Shown: piece by piece, positions 53,563 to 62,398 of the stretch
Layout of the letters: each line of letters begins with the position of its first letter
How positions within the stretch are numbered: position 1 is the stretch's first letter
Assembly: GCF_011601275.1 (NCBI RefSeq)
Contig: NZ_JAAOLY010000001.1
Location: forward strand, 248,001-312,000
Length of the DNA: 64,000 nucleotides
Source of the DNA: Janthinobacterium lividum
GTDB taxonomy: Bacteria > Pseudomonadota > Gammaproteobacteria > Burkholderiales > Burkholderiaceae_D
Direction: 5' to 3'
Notes under the pieces: model-generated
The model's database searches: none
What the model saw: the letters and a program-made list of their open reading frames with translations, nothing else
Told to the model about the DNA's origin: nothing
Program-made: the position numbers and the translations under genes

Positions 53563-54510
53563 TTACAGGGTCGATGAACGGCCAAACACAGGCATGCCTT
53601 GCGCATCCCAGCGCAACGGTTTGACAAAGGTATGGCGGTCCGGGTTCCACAGCGGGTCGCCAACGATTTCCGTATAGGTGCGGGCATGGTACACCAGCAA
53701 CACACCTTCGCCATCGGCGGCCGTCGTGAAGCTGTTGTGGCCGGGGCCGTAGATGCCGTGCTCGTAACAGGTGGCAAACACGGGCTCGGGCGACTTGGTC
53801 CACGAGAACGGATCGAGCAGGTCGGACGTGTCATCGGCCCACAGCAAGCCCATCGCATAGTTTTCATCCGTGGCACTGGCGGAATAGCTGATGAAGATCT
53901 TGCCGTTACGCTTCAGCACGGACGGCCCTTCGTTGACCCAGAAGCCGCGGATTTCCCAGTCGAATTCCGGCTTGCTCAGCATCACGGGCGGACCGGCCAG
54001 CTGCCACGGCGTGGCCATCGGCGCGATGTACAGGTTCGAATTGCCCTCGATGGCCACATCTTTCTGCGCCCACAGGTAGTACAGCACGCCGTCGTGCTCG
54101 AACGTGGTGGCGTCCAGGCAGAAGGTGTCGATGCCCGTGTCGATCTGACCCATGAATTCCCACTCGCCTTCGAGCGGGTTCGCATTCGTATTGCGGATCG
54201 CATACATGCGGTGCTGGAACAGTTTATGTTTGATCTCGCGGCTCGGCGCGGCGGCGAAATACACATACCAGGCGCCCTGGTTGAAGTGCAGCTCGGGCGC
54301 CCACACCAGCTCGCTGTACGGCCCCGTTTCCGGCTTGTGCCACACGGCGACCGTTTGCGCGTCGGCCAGGCCGGCGATGCTGTCGGCACGGCGCAGTTCG
54401 ATGCGGTCGTACTGGGGTACGGAGGCCGTAAAGTAATAGTAGCCGTCGCTGTGGCGGTAGATATGCGGGTCGGCGCGCTGTTCGATCAGCGGTTTCAAGA
54501 CGTCTGCCAT
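53563..54510 (-). CDS. cytoplasmic GH43-family alpha-L-arabinosidase/beta-xylosidase
   Basis: A 315-residue propeller glycosidase without signal peptide. It opens with EQRADPHIYRHSDGYYYF, where the DPH Asp is the general base. LDATTFEHDGVLYYLWAQKD carries the second Asp, and WVNEGPSVLKRNGKIFISYS carries the general acid Glu. YGPGHNSFTTAADG is the conserved late loop. It likely splits arabino-oligosaccharides after import by the symporter encoded upstream. The ATG at 54510 is used; a TTG lies 18 bp earlier. Confidence 0.85.
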   Translation of the reverse strand: MADVLKPLIEQRADPHIYRHSDGYYYFTASVPQYDRIELRRADSIAGLADAQTVAVWHKPETGPYSELVWAPELHFNQGAWYVYFAAAPSREIKHKLFQHRMYAIRNTNANPLEGEWEFMGQIDTGIDTFCLDATTFEHDGVLYYLWAQKDVAIEGNSNLYIAPMATPWQLAGPPVMLSKPEFDWEIRGFWVNEGPSVLKRNGKIFISYSASATDENYAMGLLWADDTSDLLDPFSWTKSPEPVFATCYEHGIYGPGHNSFTTAADGEGVLLVYHARTYTEIVGDPLWNPDRHTFVKPLRWDAQGMPVFGRSSTL

Positions 54511-54534
54511 GTTGCTTGCTCCATTCAATTATTC

Positions 54535-55887
54535 TTACGCGGCCACGTAGCCGCGCTTGTGCATTTCCACTTTCACACCCGTGTAATAACTGTCGCTGAT
54601 GCGGTACTTGAACATCAGCAAGCCCATCAGCAAATGGAAAAAGCCGGGGATGATCGACAGCATCAGGGCGATGCCGTTCAGGGCGAATTGCGTTTGCTCA
54701 TGGTTGGGCTGGTAATCGAAATACGCGAGCAGCACGCCGACCAGGCCGCCCGCCACCGCCATGCCCGCCTTCTGGCAGACGGAAATGCCGCCAAAGGCAA
54801 AGCCGGAGACGCGCTTGCCCGTTTTCACTTGACCGTAATCGATGGTTTCCGCGATGGCCGACCAGAACACGGGCGCGTGCAAGTCTACGACAAAGGACAG
54901 CAGGAAATACAGGGCAAAGGCCAGCACGGTGTCGCTCGGCTTCACAAAGAAATAGATCGCCAGGCTGATCAGGGCGACGCCGATCTGCGTGTAGCGGAAC
55001 AGTTTTACCTTGCAATAAAACTTGGTGATCCAGGTCGAGGCGATCATGGCCAGGATGGCGGCCACCACACCCGTCGTGAGGAAGGCGGCCACGGTTTCCG
55101 TGCTACCGCCCAGATAGTATTTCGCGTAATAAATGGCGACCGAGCCGCGCACCACGTAACCGATGGTGCCCGTGACGCACACGCCGCACAGCACCAGCCA
55201 CTGGTCGTTCTGCAGCAGCACTTTCAACTGCGCCAGCAGCGATTGCTTTTCCACCACGTGCACGACGCGCTCGGTGGTGGAGAAATAACAGAACAGGAAC
55301 AGGGCCACGCCCATGACGGCCATCACGGCCATGGCCGCCTGGTAGCCGACGGCCGGGTTGCCGCCGCCCCAGCGCTGCGACAGGATCGGCACGACGATGG
55401 TCACCATGAAGGCGCCGATCTTGGCGAAGAACAGGCGGTAGCCGTTGGCCGACAGGCGGTCCTGCGGGTCGCTCGTCAGGCCGCTGATCAGCGAAATGTA
55501 GGGAATGCCCACGCCGGCCGTCATGATGGTCATCAGGATATACGTCGAGTATGCCCAGATCAGCTTGGCGTCATATTGCCACTCGGGCGTGCTGAAGACA
55601 AAGAAGACGCTGACGCCATACGGCACGGCCAGCCACAGCAGGTATGGACGGTAGCGGCCCGAGGCAAAGCTGTAGCGGTCGGTGATCTGGCCCATGACCA
55701 GGTCGGCAATGGCGCCGATGACTTTCACGGCCACGAACAGCAGGGCCAGGTCGGTGGTTTTCAAGCCATAGATATCGGTATAGAAAAAGGTGATGATCAA
55801 CATCATCGACGAGATGACGACATTGAGCGCCATGTCGCCGGCGCCGAAGCCGACCTTTTCAACGGTAGATAATTTTTGCGTCTCCAT
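54535..55887 (-). CDS. GPH-family sugar:cation symporter (MFS)
   Basis: A 450-residue transporter with about twelve membrane helices. The beginning VEKVGFGAGDMALNVV and the loop DRYSFASGRYRPYLLW (about 70-85) are hallmarks of the glycoside-pentoside-hexuronide family (MelB, XynB). It should import an arabinoside or arabino-oligosaccharide across the inner membrane. The next gene encodes a cytoplasmic GH43 enzyme 24 bp away, consistent with intracellular cleavage. It shares a transcript with the TonB receptor gene, with a repeat and a 10-bp-stem hairpin (55941-55972) between. Confidence 0.9.
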   Translation of the reverse strand: METQKLSTVEKVGFGAGDMALNVVISSMMLIITFFYTDIYGLKTTDLALLFVAVKVIGAIADLVMGQITDRYSFASGRYRPYLLWLAVPYGVSVFFVFSTPEWQYDAKLIWAYSTYILMTIMTAGVGIPYISLISGLTSDPQDRLSANGYRLFFAKIGAFMVTIVVPILSQRWGGGNPAVGYQAAMAVMAVMGVALFLFCYFSTTERVVHVVEKQSLLAQLKVLLQNDQWLVLCGVCVTGTIGYVVRGSVAIYYAKYYLGGSTETVAAFLTTGVVAAILAMIASTWITKFYCKVKLFRYTQIGVALISLAIYFFVKPSDTVLAFALYFLLSFVVDLHAPVFWSAIAETIDYGQVKTGKRVSGFAFGGISVCQKAGMAVAGGLVGVLLAYFDYQPNHEQTQFALNGIALMLSIIPGFFHLLMGLLMFKYRISDSYYTGVKVEMHKRGYVAA

Positions 55888-55992
55888 GCTTTCCGTCCAT
55901 TCTTTTTATGATGAATCGTGTCTGACTGCCCAACTGACAGGGGCGTTGCCGGCCGAAACCATGGCAACGCCCTTGGATACTGCTACTCACTC

Positions 55993-56080
55993 ATGTAAAA
56001 CGTTCATGGCAAGGCGCGTTGCCGAAGACAGTACGAGTAGTACGGCGAGGCAATGCAACGCAGCCATGGACGTTTTACAT
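55993..56080. repeat. 88-bp palindromic repeat, copy 2
   Basis: Ends ATGTAAAACGTTCATGGC and GCCATGGACGTTTTACAT form an inverted repeat with one mismatch. The interior shares TTGCCGAAGACAGTACGA and ACGGCGAGGCAA with copy 1. The right end supplies the last Met codon and TAA stop of the TonB receptor gene. Confidence 0.85.
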
Positions 56081-58732
56081 TTTCCAGCGCAGCGATAACC
56101 CTACCGTGCGGTCATAGCGGCGCGTATCGCGCGGATACACGCCCGCAGTGTTCCAGTAATCCTTGAACTTGGTATCGAGCAAGTTATTCCCATCGAGGGT
56201 CACGGTGAACTGGTCGTTGATCTTGTACGACAGCGAACCGTCGAGCTGGGCCGTCGGCGCCACTTTCAAGTCCAGGCCGGGGCCGCCCTGGTTGTAGCTG
56301 TCGATGAATTTCGAGCGCCAGTTGTAGGCCAGGCGGCCCGACCACGCGTCCTTTTCATACAGCAGCACCAGGTTGTACGCATAGCGCGACACGCCCGTAA
56401 TGGCGTGGCTGCCCGTCTCGTCGTCGGTGGTGCCGCTCATGTAGGTGCCGTTCGCTTGCAAGCCCAGGCCGCTCAACAGGCCAGGCAAGCCGTCATAAAA
56501 CTGCTGGTAGCCGATTTCCAGGCCCTGCAGCTTGCCGGCGGCCGTGTTGTACGGGCGGTCCACGTCATAGGTCTTGCCGGCGATGGTTTCGCTGGAAATG
56601 CGTTGCTGGATATAGCCGTCGAACTTGTGGTGGAAGACGGTGGCCGTGACGGAACCAGCTGGCGCGAAATACCATTCCAGTGCCGCGTCAACATTGTCGC
56701 CCGTCACCGGTTTCAAGTTCGGATTGCCGCCCGCGCCCGTGGCCTTCACCGTTTCCGTCGAATTGACGAGGGCCACGCCCGGGTTCAGCTGGGAAAAGCC
56801 GGGGCGGCTGATGGTGCGGCCCGCAGCGAAGCGGCCGACCAGATCCGAGCGCAGCTTGATTTTCAGGGCCACGCTCGGCAGCACGTCGGTGCTGGCCGTG
56901 TCGCTGATGACAGGCGTGTAGACGCCATCTTGCGAACTGTTGCCTTGCAGGCTTTGCTCGGTGCGCACGACGCGCACGCCCACAGTGCCGTCGACGGGAT
57001 ATGCTGCCAGCTTGAAGGCGATTTTCGCCTTGGTATAGATGGAATACGTCTTTTCCGTATCCTTGAAGAACGAGCCCGGGTCCATAGCGCGCGCCGCGCT
57101 GCTGCCGGTGACGGCTTCGCGGATGGTGCCCGTGTTATTGAGCAGGAAGCTGGCGCACGGCGTGTACCACTGCTTCAAGCCATAGTCGGGGCCGCCGCTG
57201 GACATCGGTTCCGACAAGCAATTAAGGCCAGGAATCGACGTCACGCTCTGGCGGCCGAACGGAAACGCGGCGCCGGACACGTCCGGTGCTTCCGCATTGC
57301 CCTCGAAACTCTTGATCGATTCGGCTTCGCGCTTCACGCCGCGCAGGCCGACGCTGATTTCCTTGAAGATGCCAGCGGCGCTCGGCGTGTACGCCAGGTC
57401 GGCGCGCACATCGTTCGAGCTGCCCTGGTCACGGCCGTAGCGGTCGAAGAAACCCTTCAGATAGTAATTCGATGGATCTTGCAAATCGCTGCCCGTGTAG
57501 TCGACGTGCAAGGTGCCGTTCTGGTTGGTGTTGACGCGGGCATTCGGCACGACGGTAATGGCGTCGAGAATCGGATTGCGCCAGGCATACGTGCTCTTGG
57601 TGCTGGCCACTTCCGACGTGAAACGCCATTCCGGATTGATATCCCACAAGCCGCCCACGGCAAATTGATGCGTCTTCGTCTGGTTCTTGTTCGCCTGCGT
57701 CGACATGATGGTGTTGACGTTGGTGGAAGTGAGGGTTTGCAGCTGGTCGGTGCCGGGAATTTTTGTTGCCGACACGGGCGTGCCCCACCATGGCAAGCCG
57801 ACAAAGTAATCGGACTCGGCATCGAGGAGGAAGCGCGTGGCCATGCCTTCCGCGTACAGCTCGACGTCGGCGTTCGGGCGCCATTGCAGCACAGCATTGG
57901 CGGTGGTGCGGCGGCGGTCGCCCTTGATCGGCAGCAAGCCCACCTGGTCCGGCCCCGTCAAACCCGGCGACAGGAAACTTTTATCCACGGGCGCCGTATT
58001 GAACGCGCGTTCCTCGTGATAACGGTGCTGCTGCTGCGACAAGCCCAGCAGCGCGCCCACTTCGCCAATACTCGTCTTCCAGCGATTCGACAGCATGCCG
58101 CTGATGTTCGGGTCCGTGGCCTTGGATTTGTCGCTGTAGACGGCGCGCGTATTCACGCTGGCAGTGAAATCCTTGAAATCAAACGGACGGTTGGTGCGCA
58201 CGTCGATGATGCCGGCCACGCCGCCTTCGACCTGGTCCGCGCCCTGCGATTTATACACGTCAACGCGCTGCAGCATGGTGGCGGGAATGTCGGCCAGGTT
58301 GACGTAGCGGCCCGTGGTGGTGAACAGTTCGCGGCCGTTAAGCAAGGTCGTGACATCGCGCAAGCCGCGGATCATGACGGCGCTTGCTTCGCCCGAATCG
58401 CGGCGGATCTGGATGCCGGAAATGCGCGCCAGGGTCTCGGCCACGTTGTTGTCGGGGAATTTGCCGATGTCGTCGGCGACGATGGAATCGATGACCTGGT
58501 CCGAGCGCATCTTGATCTGCTGGGAATTCTGGGCCGAGCGGCGCACGCCGCTGACGGTCACAACCGACACTTCCGCCGCCGGCTCGACACTGGCATCAAC
58601 CGCCACCGCATCCTGCGCCCAGACCGAAGCCGTGCTCAGCAAGCCAATACCGGCCAGTGCCGCAACGGCTGCCTTCAAGATGAGTGGACGAGGGGAAGTG
58701 GCCGCGAGCGGGCCGGTGGCGTTGCGCATCAT
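56075..58732 (-). CDS. TonB-dependent receptor for arabino-oligosaccharides (probable)
   Basis: An 885-residue outer-membrane receptor of the TIGR01782 (TonB-Xanth-Caul) type. A signal peptide ends near residue 40 (SVWAQ). A TonB-box-like stretch VVTVSGVRRS lies near 56-65, the plug domain (about 70-190) has IVADDIGKFPDNNVAETLAR and GEASAVMIRGLRDVTTLLNGRE, and the 22-strand barrel follows to the C-terminal aromatic-containing VGLSLRWKM. It moves oligosaccharides across the outer membrane using TonB energy. It is the first gene of the transcript with the symporter, GH43 and epimerase genes; the ligand is inferred from that context. A second ATG lies at codon 2. Confidence 0.92.
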   Translation of the reverse strand: MMRNATGPLAATSPRPLILKAAVAALAGIGLLSTASVWAQDAVAVDASVEPAAEVSVVTVSGVRRSAQNSQQIKMRSDQVIDSIVADDIGKFPDNNVAETLARISGIQIRRDSGEASAVMIRGLRDVTTLLNGRELFTTTGRYVNLADIPATMLQRVDVYKSQGADQVEGGVAGIIDVRTNRPFDFKDFTASVNTRAVYSDKSKATDPNISGMLSNRWKTSIGEVGALLGLSQQQHRYHEERAFNTAPVDKSFLSPGLTGPDQVGLLPIKGDRRRTTANAVLQWRPNADVELYAEGMATRFLLDAESDYFVGLPWWGTPVSATKIPGTDQLQTLTSTNVNTIMSTQANKNQTKTHQFAVGGLWDINPEWRFTSEVASTKSTYAWRNPILDAITVVPNARVNTNQNGTLHVDYTGSDLQDPSNYYLKGFFDRYGRDQGSSNDVRADLAYTPSAAGIFKEISVGLRGVKREAESIKSFEGNAEAPDVSGAAFPFGRQSVTSIPGLNCLSEPMSSGGPDYGLKQWYTPCASFLLNNTGTIREAVTGSSAARAMDPGSFFKDTEKTYSIYTKAKIAFKLAAYPVDGTVGVRVVRTEQSLQGNSSQDGVYTPVISDTASTDVLPSVALKIKLRSDLVGRFAAGRTISRPGFSQLNPGVALVNSTETVKATGAGGNPNLKPVTGDNVDAALEWYFAPAGSVTATVFHHKFDGYIQQRISSETIAGKTYDVDRPYNTAAGKLQGLEIGYQQFYDGLPGLLSGLGLQANGTYMSGTTDDETGSHAITGVSRYAYNLVLLYEKDAWSGRLAYNWRSKFIDSYNQGGPGLDLKVAPTAQLDGSLSYKINDQFTVTLDGNNLLDTKFKDYWNTAGVYPRDTRRYDRTVGLSLRWKM

Positions 58733-58795
58733 GAATCTCCAGATATTGTTTGATATTTTTATGTCGCTTGCATGTCGTTCGCATGCTCGGCGTTT

Positions 58796-58862
58796 ATCTT
58801 AGGGGCTGGGCGATAATCTCTCCAATCAATTTTTCCACTGTTTCGATATCAATTTTGATATC
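58796..58862 (-). promoter_or_regulatory. regulated promoter of the TonB-receptor transcript
   Basis: Minus strand: operator GATATCAATTTTGATATC (58845-58862; with flanks a perfect 20-bp palindrome), 19 nt, then -35 TTGGAG (58820-58825) inside AATTGATTGGAG, an 18-nt spacer and -10 TAAGAT (58796-58801). The 329-bp gap to the tRNA gene at 59062 holds nothing else that I can support. Confidence 0.85.
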
Positions 58863-59061
58863 GGCGGCTGGAGGGCTTTGGCGGCAACGGCAGGGGCGTC
58901 AGCGGCAGTTTCGGAAGGAAGATGCTGAAAAAAGCGGCAGTACTGGCTAGCGGCCGCGCAATGCCACCGACGCAGGCTGATGTGCTCAAGTCACGATGGG
59001 CAATACCGCAGGCAGCCGCATGGCAATGCTGGCTGGAAAAAACGGGAAAGCGTGATCTGTC

Positions 59062-59137
59062 TGGTGCGGCTGGCGGGGATCGAACCCACGACCCTTGGCT
59101 TCGGAGGCCAATACTCTATCCACTGAGCTACAGCCGC
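59062..59137 (-). tRNA. tRNA-Arg(CCG)
   Basis: The minus strand folds as a full cloverleaf: acceptor GCGGCTG/CAGCCGC, D-arm GCTCAGTGGATAGAGT, anticodon stem TTGGC/GCCAA with loop CTCCGAA (anticodon CCG, decoding CGG), T-arm GTGGGTTCGATCCCCGC region. The discriminator is A and CCA is encoded (59062-59064). 76 nt in total. Confidence 0.97.
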
Positions 59138-59336
59138 GTAGGGGGAATTTCTGAAGTGATGCGAAGGATACCGTTTTTCTTTACCTACGTCTACGGAAAC
59201 TGTCGTATCGCTGGCAATTGCATGTCACTGCTCAATTTTTGTGCCTATAATTGTGGGTTTCATAAAGGTTTACATCCAAGCATGTAAAAATGCTACCTTA
59301 CACGGCCATCAGTTTCAAATCTGGACTAAGGACATC

Positions 59337-59897
59337 ATGAGCGACGCACATAACGAACAACAATCAGCGATCAAAACGCCTAAACAATTGCTTGCCGCCG
59401 TAGCTGGCTTCTTCCTCATCACCGTCATCGGCATCATCCTGCTGGTGCAGTTCGTCACGGCGCAAAAACTGACGGGCGCCGGTACGGATAGCCAGTCTCC
59501 GGAAGCCATTGCCGAGCGTTTGAGCCCAGTTGCCAACGCTGGCTTTACCTTCAAGGATGCCAGCGGTCCGAAAGTGCTGCAAAGCGGCGAAGCCGTCTAT
59601 ACGGCGACCTGCGTGGCTTGCCATGGCGCCGGCGTGGCCGGTGCACCGAAATTTGGCGACGCGGGCAGCTGGTCGGCCCGCCTGGCCCAAGGCTACGATA
59701 CGGTCCTGAAACACGCCATCGAAGGCTTGCGCGCGATGCCGGCCAAGGGCGGCAATCCCGACCTCGACGATGTGGAAGTGGCGCGCGCCGTCGTCTACAT
59801 CGCCAACGCGTCGGGCGGCAAGTTCAAGGAACCGGAAGTCCCGGCACCAGCCGCGGCCGCTGATGGCGCTGCTCCTGCAGCCGAACCTGCCAAATAA
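59337..59897 (+). CDS. membrane-anchored c-type cytochrome (c5-like)
   Basis: A 186-residue cytochrome. One N-terminal membrane segment (about 20-40, AAVAGFFLITVIGIILLVQF) anchors it with the haem domain in the periplasm. The haem site is C92-V-A-C95-H96, and the axial Met is in GLRAMPAKGG (about residue 132). The domain matches cytochrome c5/c555-type electron carriers. The tail is Ala/Pro-rich. The ATG at 59337 has AAGGA 6 nt upstream; sequence before it is non-coding. A terminator follows. Confidence 0.93.
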   Translation: MSDAHNEQQSAIKTPKQLLAAVAGFFLITVIGIILLVQFVTAQKLTGAGTDSQSPEAIAERLSPVANAGFTFKDASGPKVLQSGEAVYTATCVACHGAGVAGAPKFGDAGSWSARLAQGYDTVLKHAIEGLRAMPAKGGNPDLDDVEVARAVVYIANASGGKFKEPEVPAPAAAADGAAPAAEPAK

Positions 59898-59920
59898 TTC
59901 AGCCAGCGCGCTGAACCAGG

Positions 59921-59946
59921 AACCGCCCGGATGGGCGGTTTTTTTT
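59921..59946 (+). terminator. Rho-independent terminator after the cytochrome gene
   Basis: Stem AACCGCCC / GGGCGGTT with a 4-nt loop (GGAT), followed by eight or more T residues, begins 24 nt after the stop codon. Confidence 0.92.
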
Positions 59947-59972
59947 CGCCTGCGCATAAGCAAGCGATTTTT

Positions 59973-60004
59973 CGGATTACGCGTGCCCCTAATCCGACCT
60001 ACGC
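59973..60004. repeat. REP-like palindrome, copy 1
   Basis: CGGATTA (59973-59979) and TAATCCG (59990-59996) flank a short GC-rich loop, followed by ACCTACG. The reverse reading (CGTAGGTCGGATTAG...CGCGTAATCCG) aligns with the element at 62334-62363. It lies just after the cytochrome terminator. Confidence 0.6.
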
Positions 60005-60023
60005 GACGTTCGCGACGGATGTG

Positions 60024-60054
60024 AAAAAGCCGCCCGGCTTGATAGCGGGGCGGC
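60024..60054 (-). terminator. Rho-independent terminator after the first M13 peptidase gene
   Basis: On the minus strand a stem GCCGCCCC/GGGCGGC with a loop of about 11 nt is followed by TTTTT. It starts 27 nt after the stop codon at 60081. Confidence 0.8.
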
Positions 60055-60080
60055 TCGATGCTAGCGCGTTAGCACTGCTG

Positions 60081-62156
60081 TTACCACATGATGACGCGGT
60101 CTTTCGGTGGCAGATACATCTTGTCGCCCGGTTTCACGTCGAAGGCTTGATAGAAGCCGGGCTGGTTGCGCATGGTGCCGTTGGCGCGGAACTGGCCTGG
60201 CGAGTGCGGGTCCGTTTTCAGCAAGACCAGTTGCTGCGCTTCCCGCATCTTCATGCGCCATACCTGGGCAAAGCCCGCATAGAAACGCTGCTCACCCGTG
60301 AAACCGTCGATGACGGGGGCTTTCTTGCCGTTCAGCGACAATTTGTATGCTTTATAGGCGATCGCCACGCCGGAATTGTCGGCGATATTCTCGCCCAGGG
60401 TCAGTTCGCCATTGACGAAGTGGTCCTTGACGGGGCTGAAGCCGTTGTACTGCGCCACCAATTGCTTGGTTTTCTTGGCGAAGTTTTTATGGTCGGCCTT
60501 GGTCCACCAGTCGCGCAGATTGCCGTCGCCGTCGTACTGGGCGCCCTGGTCGTCGAAGCCGTGGCTGATTTCATGGCCGATCACGCCGCCGATGGCGCCA
60601 TAGTTGACGGCATCGTCCGCGTTGGCGTCGAAGAACGGCGCTTGCAGGATGGCGGCAGGAAAGACGATTTCGTTCAGTTCCGGGTTGTAATAGGCGTTCA
60701 CGGTCTGCGGCGTCATGCCCCACTCGTCGCGGTCGATAGGCTGGCCCAGCTTGTTCAATTCGCGGTTGTAGTTGAGCAGGTGCGAACGCTGGATGTTGCC
60801 GATCAAGTCGTCGGGCGCCACCGTCAGGCCCGAGTAATCGCGCCATTTGTTCGGATAGCCGATCTTGGTGGTGAACTTGGCCAGCTTGATTTGCGCCTGT
60901 TTCTTGGTGACGGGGCTCATCCAGTCGAGCTTGTCAATGCTTTGCTTGTAGGCCGTCATCAGGTTTTTCACCAGCGCTTCCATGCGCACCTTGCGCTCGG
61001 CCGGGAAATACTGCTCCACGTACAGCTGGCCCACGGCTTCGCCCAGCGCGCCTTCGACGGCGCCCACGCCGCGTTTCCAGCGCGGACGCATTTCCGTCAC
61101 GCCCGTCAGGGTAGTGCCATAGAAGGCGAAGTTTTCATCGACATACGCTTTCGGCAGATAGCCGGCGTTCGCGTGCAGCAAATGCCACTGGAAGTATGCT
61201 TTCCACGTTTCCAGCGGCGTCTTGTTGGCGATCTCGGCAAAACCTTTCAGGTAGCTGGGCTGGCTGACGATCACATAATTGACCTTGCCGGCGATGCCCG
61301 TGTCCTTCAGGTAGCGGGCCCAGTCGTAGCCTGGCGCCACGCTGGCCAGTTTCGCCAGTTCCACCTTGTTGTAGGTCTTGACGGGGTCGCGGTTCTGCAC
61401 ATTGCTCCATTGCGCCTTGGCCAGTTCCGTTTCCAGCGCCAGGATAGCCTTGGCATTGGCTGCCGCGTTCGTGTCGCCGGCCAAGCTGAGCATTTTTTCC
61501 ACGTGGGCCAGGTATTTGGCGCGCGTATCGGCCTTGCCTGCTTCCAGGTAGTAATCGCGGTCAGGCAAGCCCAGGCCGCTTTGCACGATGTCGGCCACGT
61601 ATTTGGTGGAATCCTTGGCGTCCTGGTGGATGCCGAAGTCGTACGGCGACGTCACGCCCAGCTTGCTGAAGTGCGCGATCACGGCCGGCAATTCCGCCTT
61701 GTCCTGCAGCGCGGCGATCTTCGCCAGCTCCGCGTTCAATGGCGTCAGGCCCAGGCTTTCCAGCTTGGCTTCATCCATGAAGCTGTTATAAAAATCACCG
61801 ATTTTCTGGGCATTCGAACCGGCCGCGCGAGCCTTGTCAGCGGCCGCGCCTTCGACGATGCCGCGCAGCTGCGTTTGGGTATCGTCGGCCAGCTTGGCAA
61901 AGCTGCCCCAGCTCGACTTGTCGGCAGGAATCACGGTTTCCGCCAGCCATTTGCCATTCAGGTGCTGGAACAGGTCGTCCTGCGCGCGCACGCCAGGGTC
62001 GACGTATTCGACGGCGATGCCGGACGTCAGCGCCGCGGCAGCGACGGCCGTGGCGGGAGCGGCGGCGGCTTTCTTGGCAGTATCAGCGGCGCCAGCCATG
62101 CCGGACACGCCGGCCAGCAAACTCAAGGTCAATGCACTTAACAAATAACGATTCAC
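60081..62156 (-). CDS. M13-family zinc metallopeptidase (neprilysin/PepO type), exported
   Basis: A 691-residue endopeptidase. A signal peptide ends near residue 23 (GMAGA). The large N-terminal domain precedes the catalytic domain with the zinc motif H528-E-I-S-H532 (VIGHEISHGFDDQG) and the third ligand Glu in TLGENIADNSG. NAYYNPELNEIVFPA, the substrate-contact strand, is present. The end CX-type motif is replaced by RVIMW. It should cut peptides in the periplasm. A close paralogue lies just upstream, separated by a two-way terminator. Confidence 0.93.
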   Translation of the reverse strand: MNRYLLSALTLSLLAGVSGMAGAADTAKKAAAAPATAVAAAALTSGIAVEYVDPGVRAQDDLFQHLNGKWLAETVIPADKSSWGSFAKLADDTQTQLRGIVEGAAADKARAAGSNAQKIGDFYNSFMDEAKLESLGLTPLNAELAKIAALQDKAELPAVIAHFSKLGVTSPYDFGIHQDAKDSTKYVADIVQSGLGLPDRDYYLEAGKADTRAKYLAHVEKMLSLAGDTNAAANAKAILALETELAKAQWSNVQNRDPVKTYNKVELAKLASVAPGYDWARYLKDTGIAGKVNYVIVSQPSYLKGFAEIANKTPLETWKAYFQWHLLHANAGYLPKAYVDENFAFYGTTLTGVTEMRPRWKRGVGAVEGALGEAVGQLYVEQYFPAERKVRMEALVKNLMTAYKQSIDKLDWMSPVTKKQAQIKLAKFTTKIGYPNKWRDYSGLTVAPDDLIGNIQRSHLLNYNRELNKLGQPIDRDEWGMTPQTVNAYYNPELNEIVFPAAILQAPFFDANADDAVNYGAIGGVIGHEISHGFDDQGAQYDGDGNLRDWWTKADHKNFAKKTKQLVAQYNGFSPVKDHFVNGELTLGENIADNSGVAIAYKAYKLSLNGKKAPVIDGFTGEQRFYAGFAQVWRMKMREAQQLVLLKTDPHSPGQFRANGTMRNQPGFYQAFDVKPGDKMYLPPKDRVIMW

Positions 62157-62274
62157 GGTTGTCCTCTATATTGTATTGTGTGGAATATAAGGGTCAGAAG
62201 GCCCAGGGCTTCTGGCCCGGTTTTTGACTGTAGCATACCGGCTGAAATGACAGAAAGAACTTTGGCCAGAATGC

Positions 62275-62302
62275 AAAAAAGACCACGCAAGTGGTCTTTT
62301 TT
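62275..62302. terminator. bidirectional terminator between the two M13 genes
   Basis: AAAAAAGACCAC-GCAA-GTGGTCTTTTTT: an uninterrupted perfect stem with a 4-nt loop and T runs on both strands. It should end the leftward transcript of the second M13 gene, about 97 nt after its stop. Confidence 0.88.
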
Positions 62303-62333
62303 GTTGTGACAAGATAACGTTTACATGACGTAG

Positions 62334-62363
62334 GTCGGCTTAGCCCAGAGGGCGTAAGCCGAC
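62334..62363. repeat. REP-like palindrome, copy 2
   Basis: GTCGGCTTA (62334-62342) and TAAGCCGAC (62355-62363) are exact complements around GCCC-AGA-GGGC, so the whole forms a long hairpin. GTAGGTCGG at its left edge is shared with the reverse reading of copy 1. It lies 35 nt after the stop of the second M13 gene (62399). Confidence 0.75.
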
Positions 62364-62398
62364 AACATTGTGAGTCCCATCGGTGTGTCGGATGACGT

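Noticed and set aside
56405-58753. 782-codon open frame opposite the TonB receptor gene
   Set aside because: Antisense noise; the receptor frame has a signal peptide, plug and barrel motifs.
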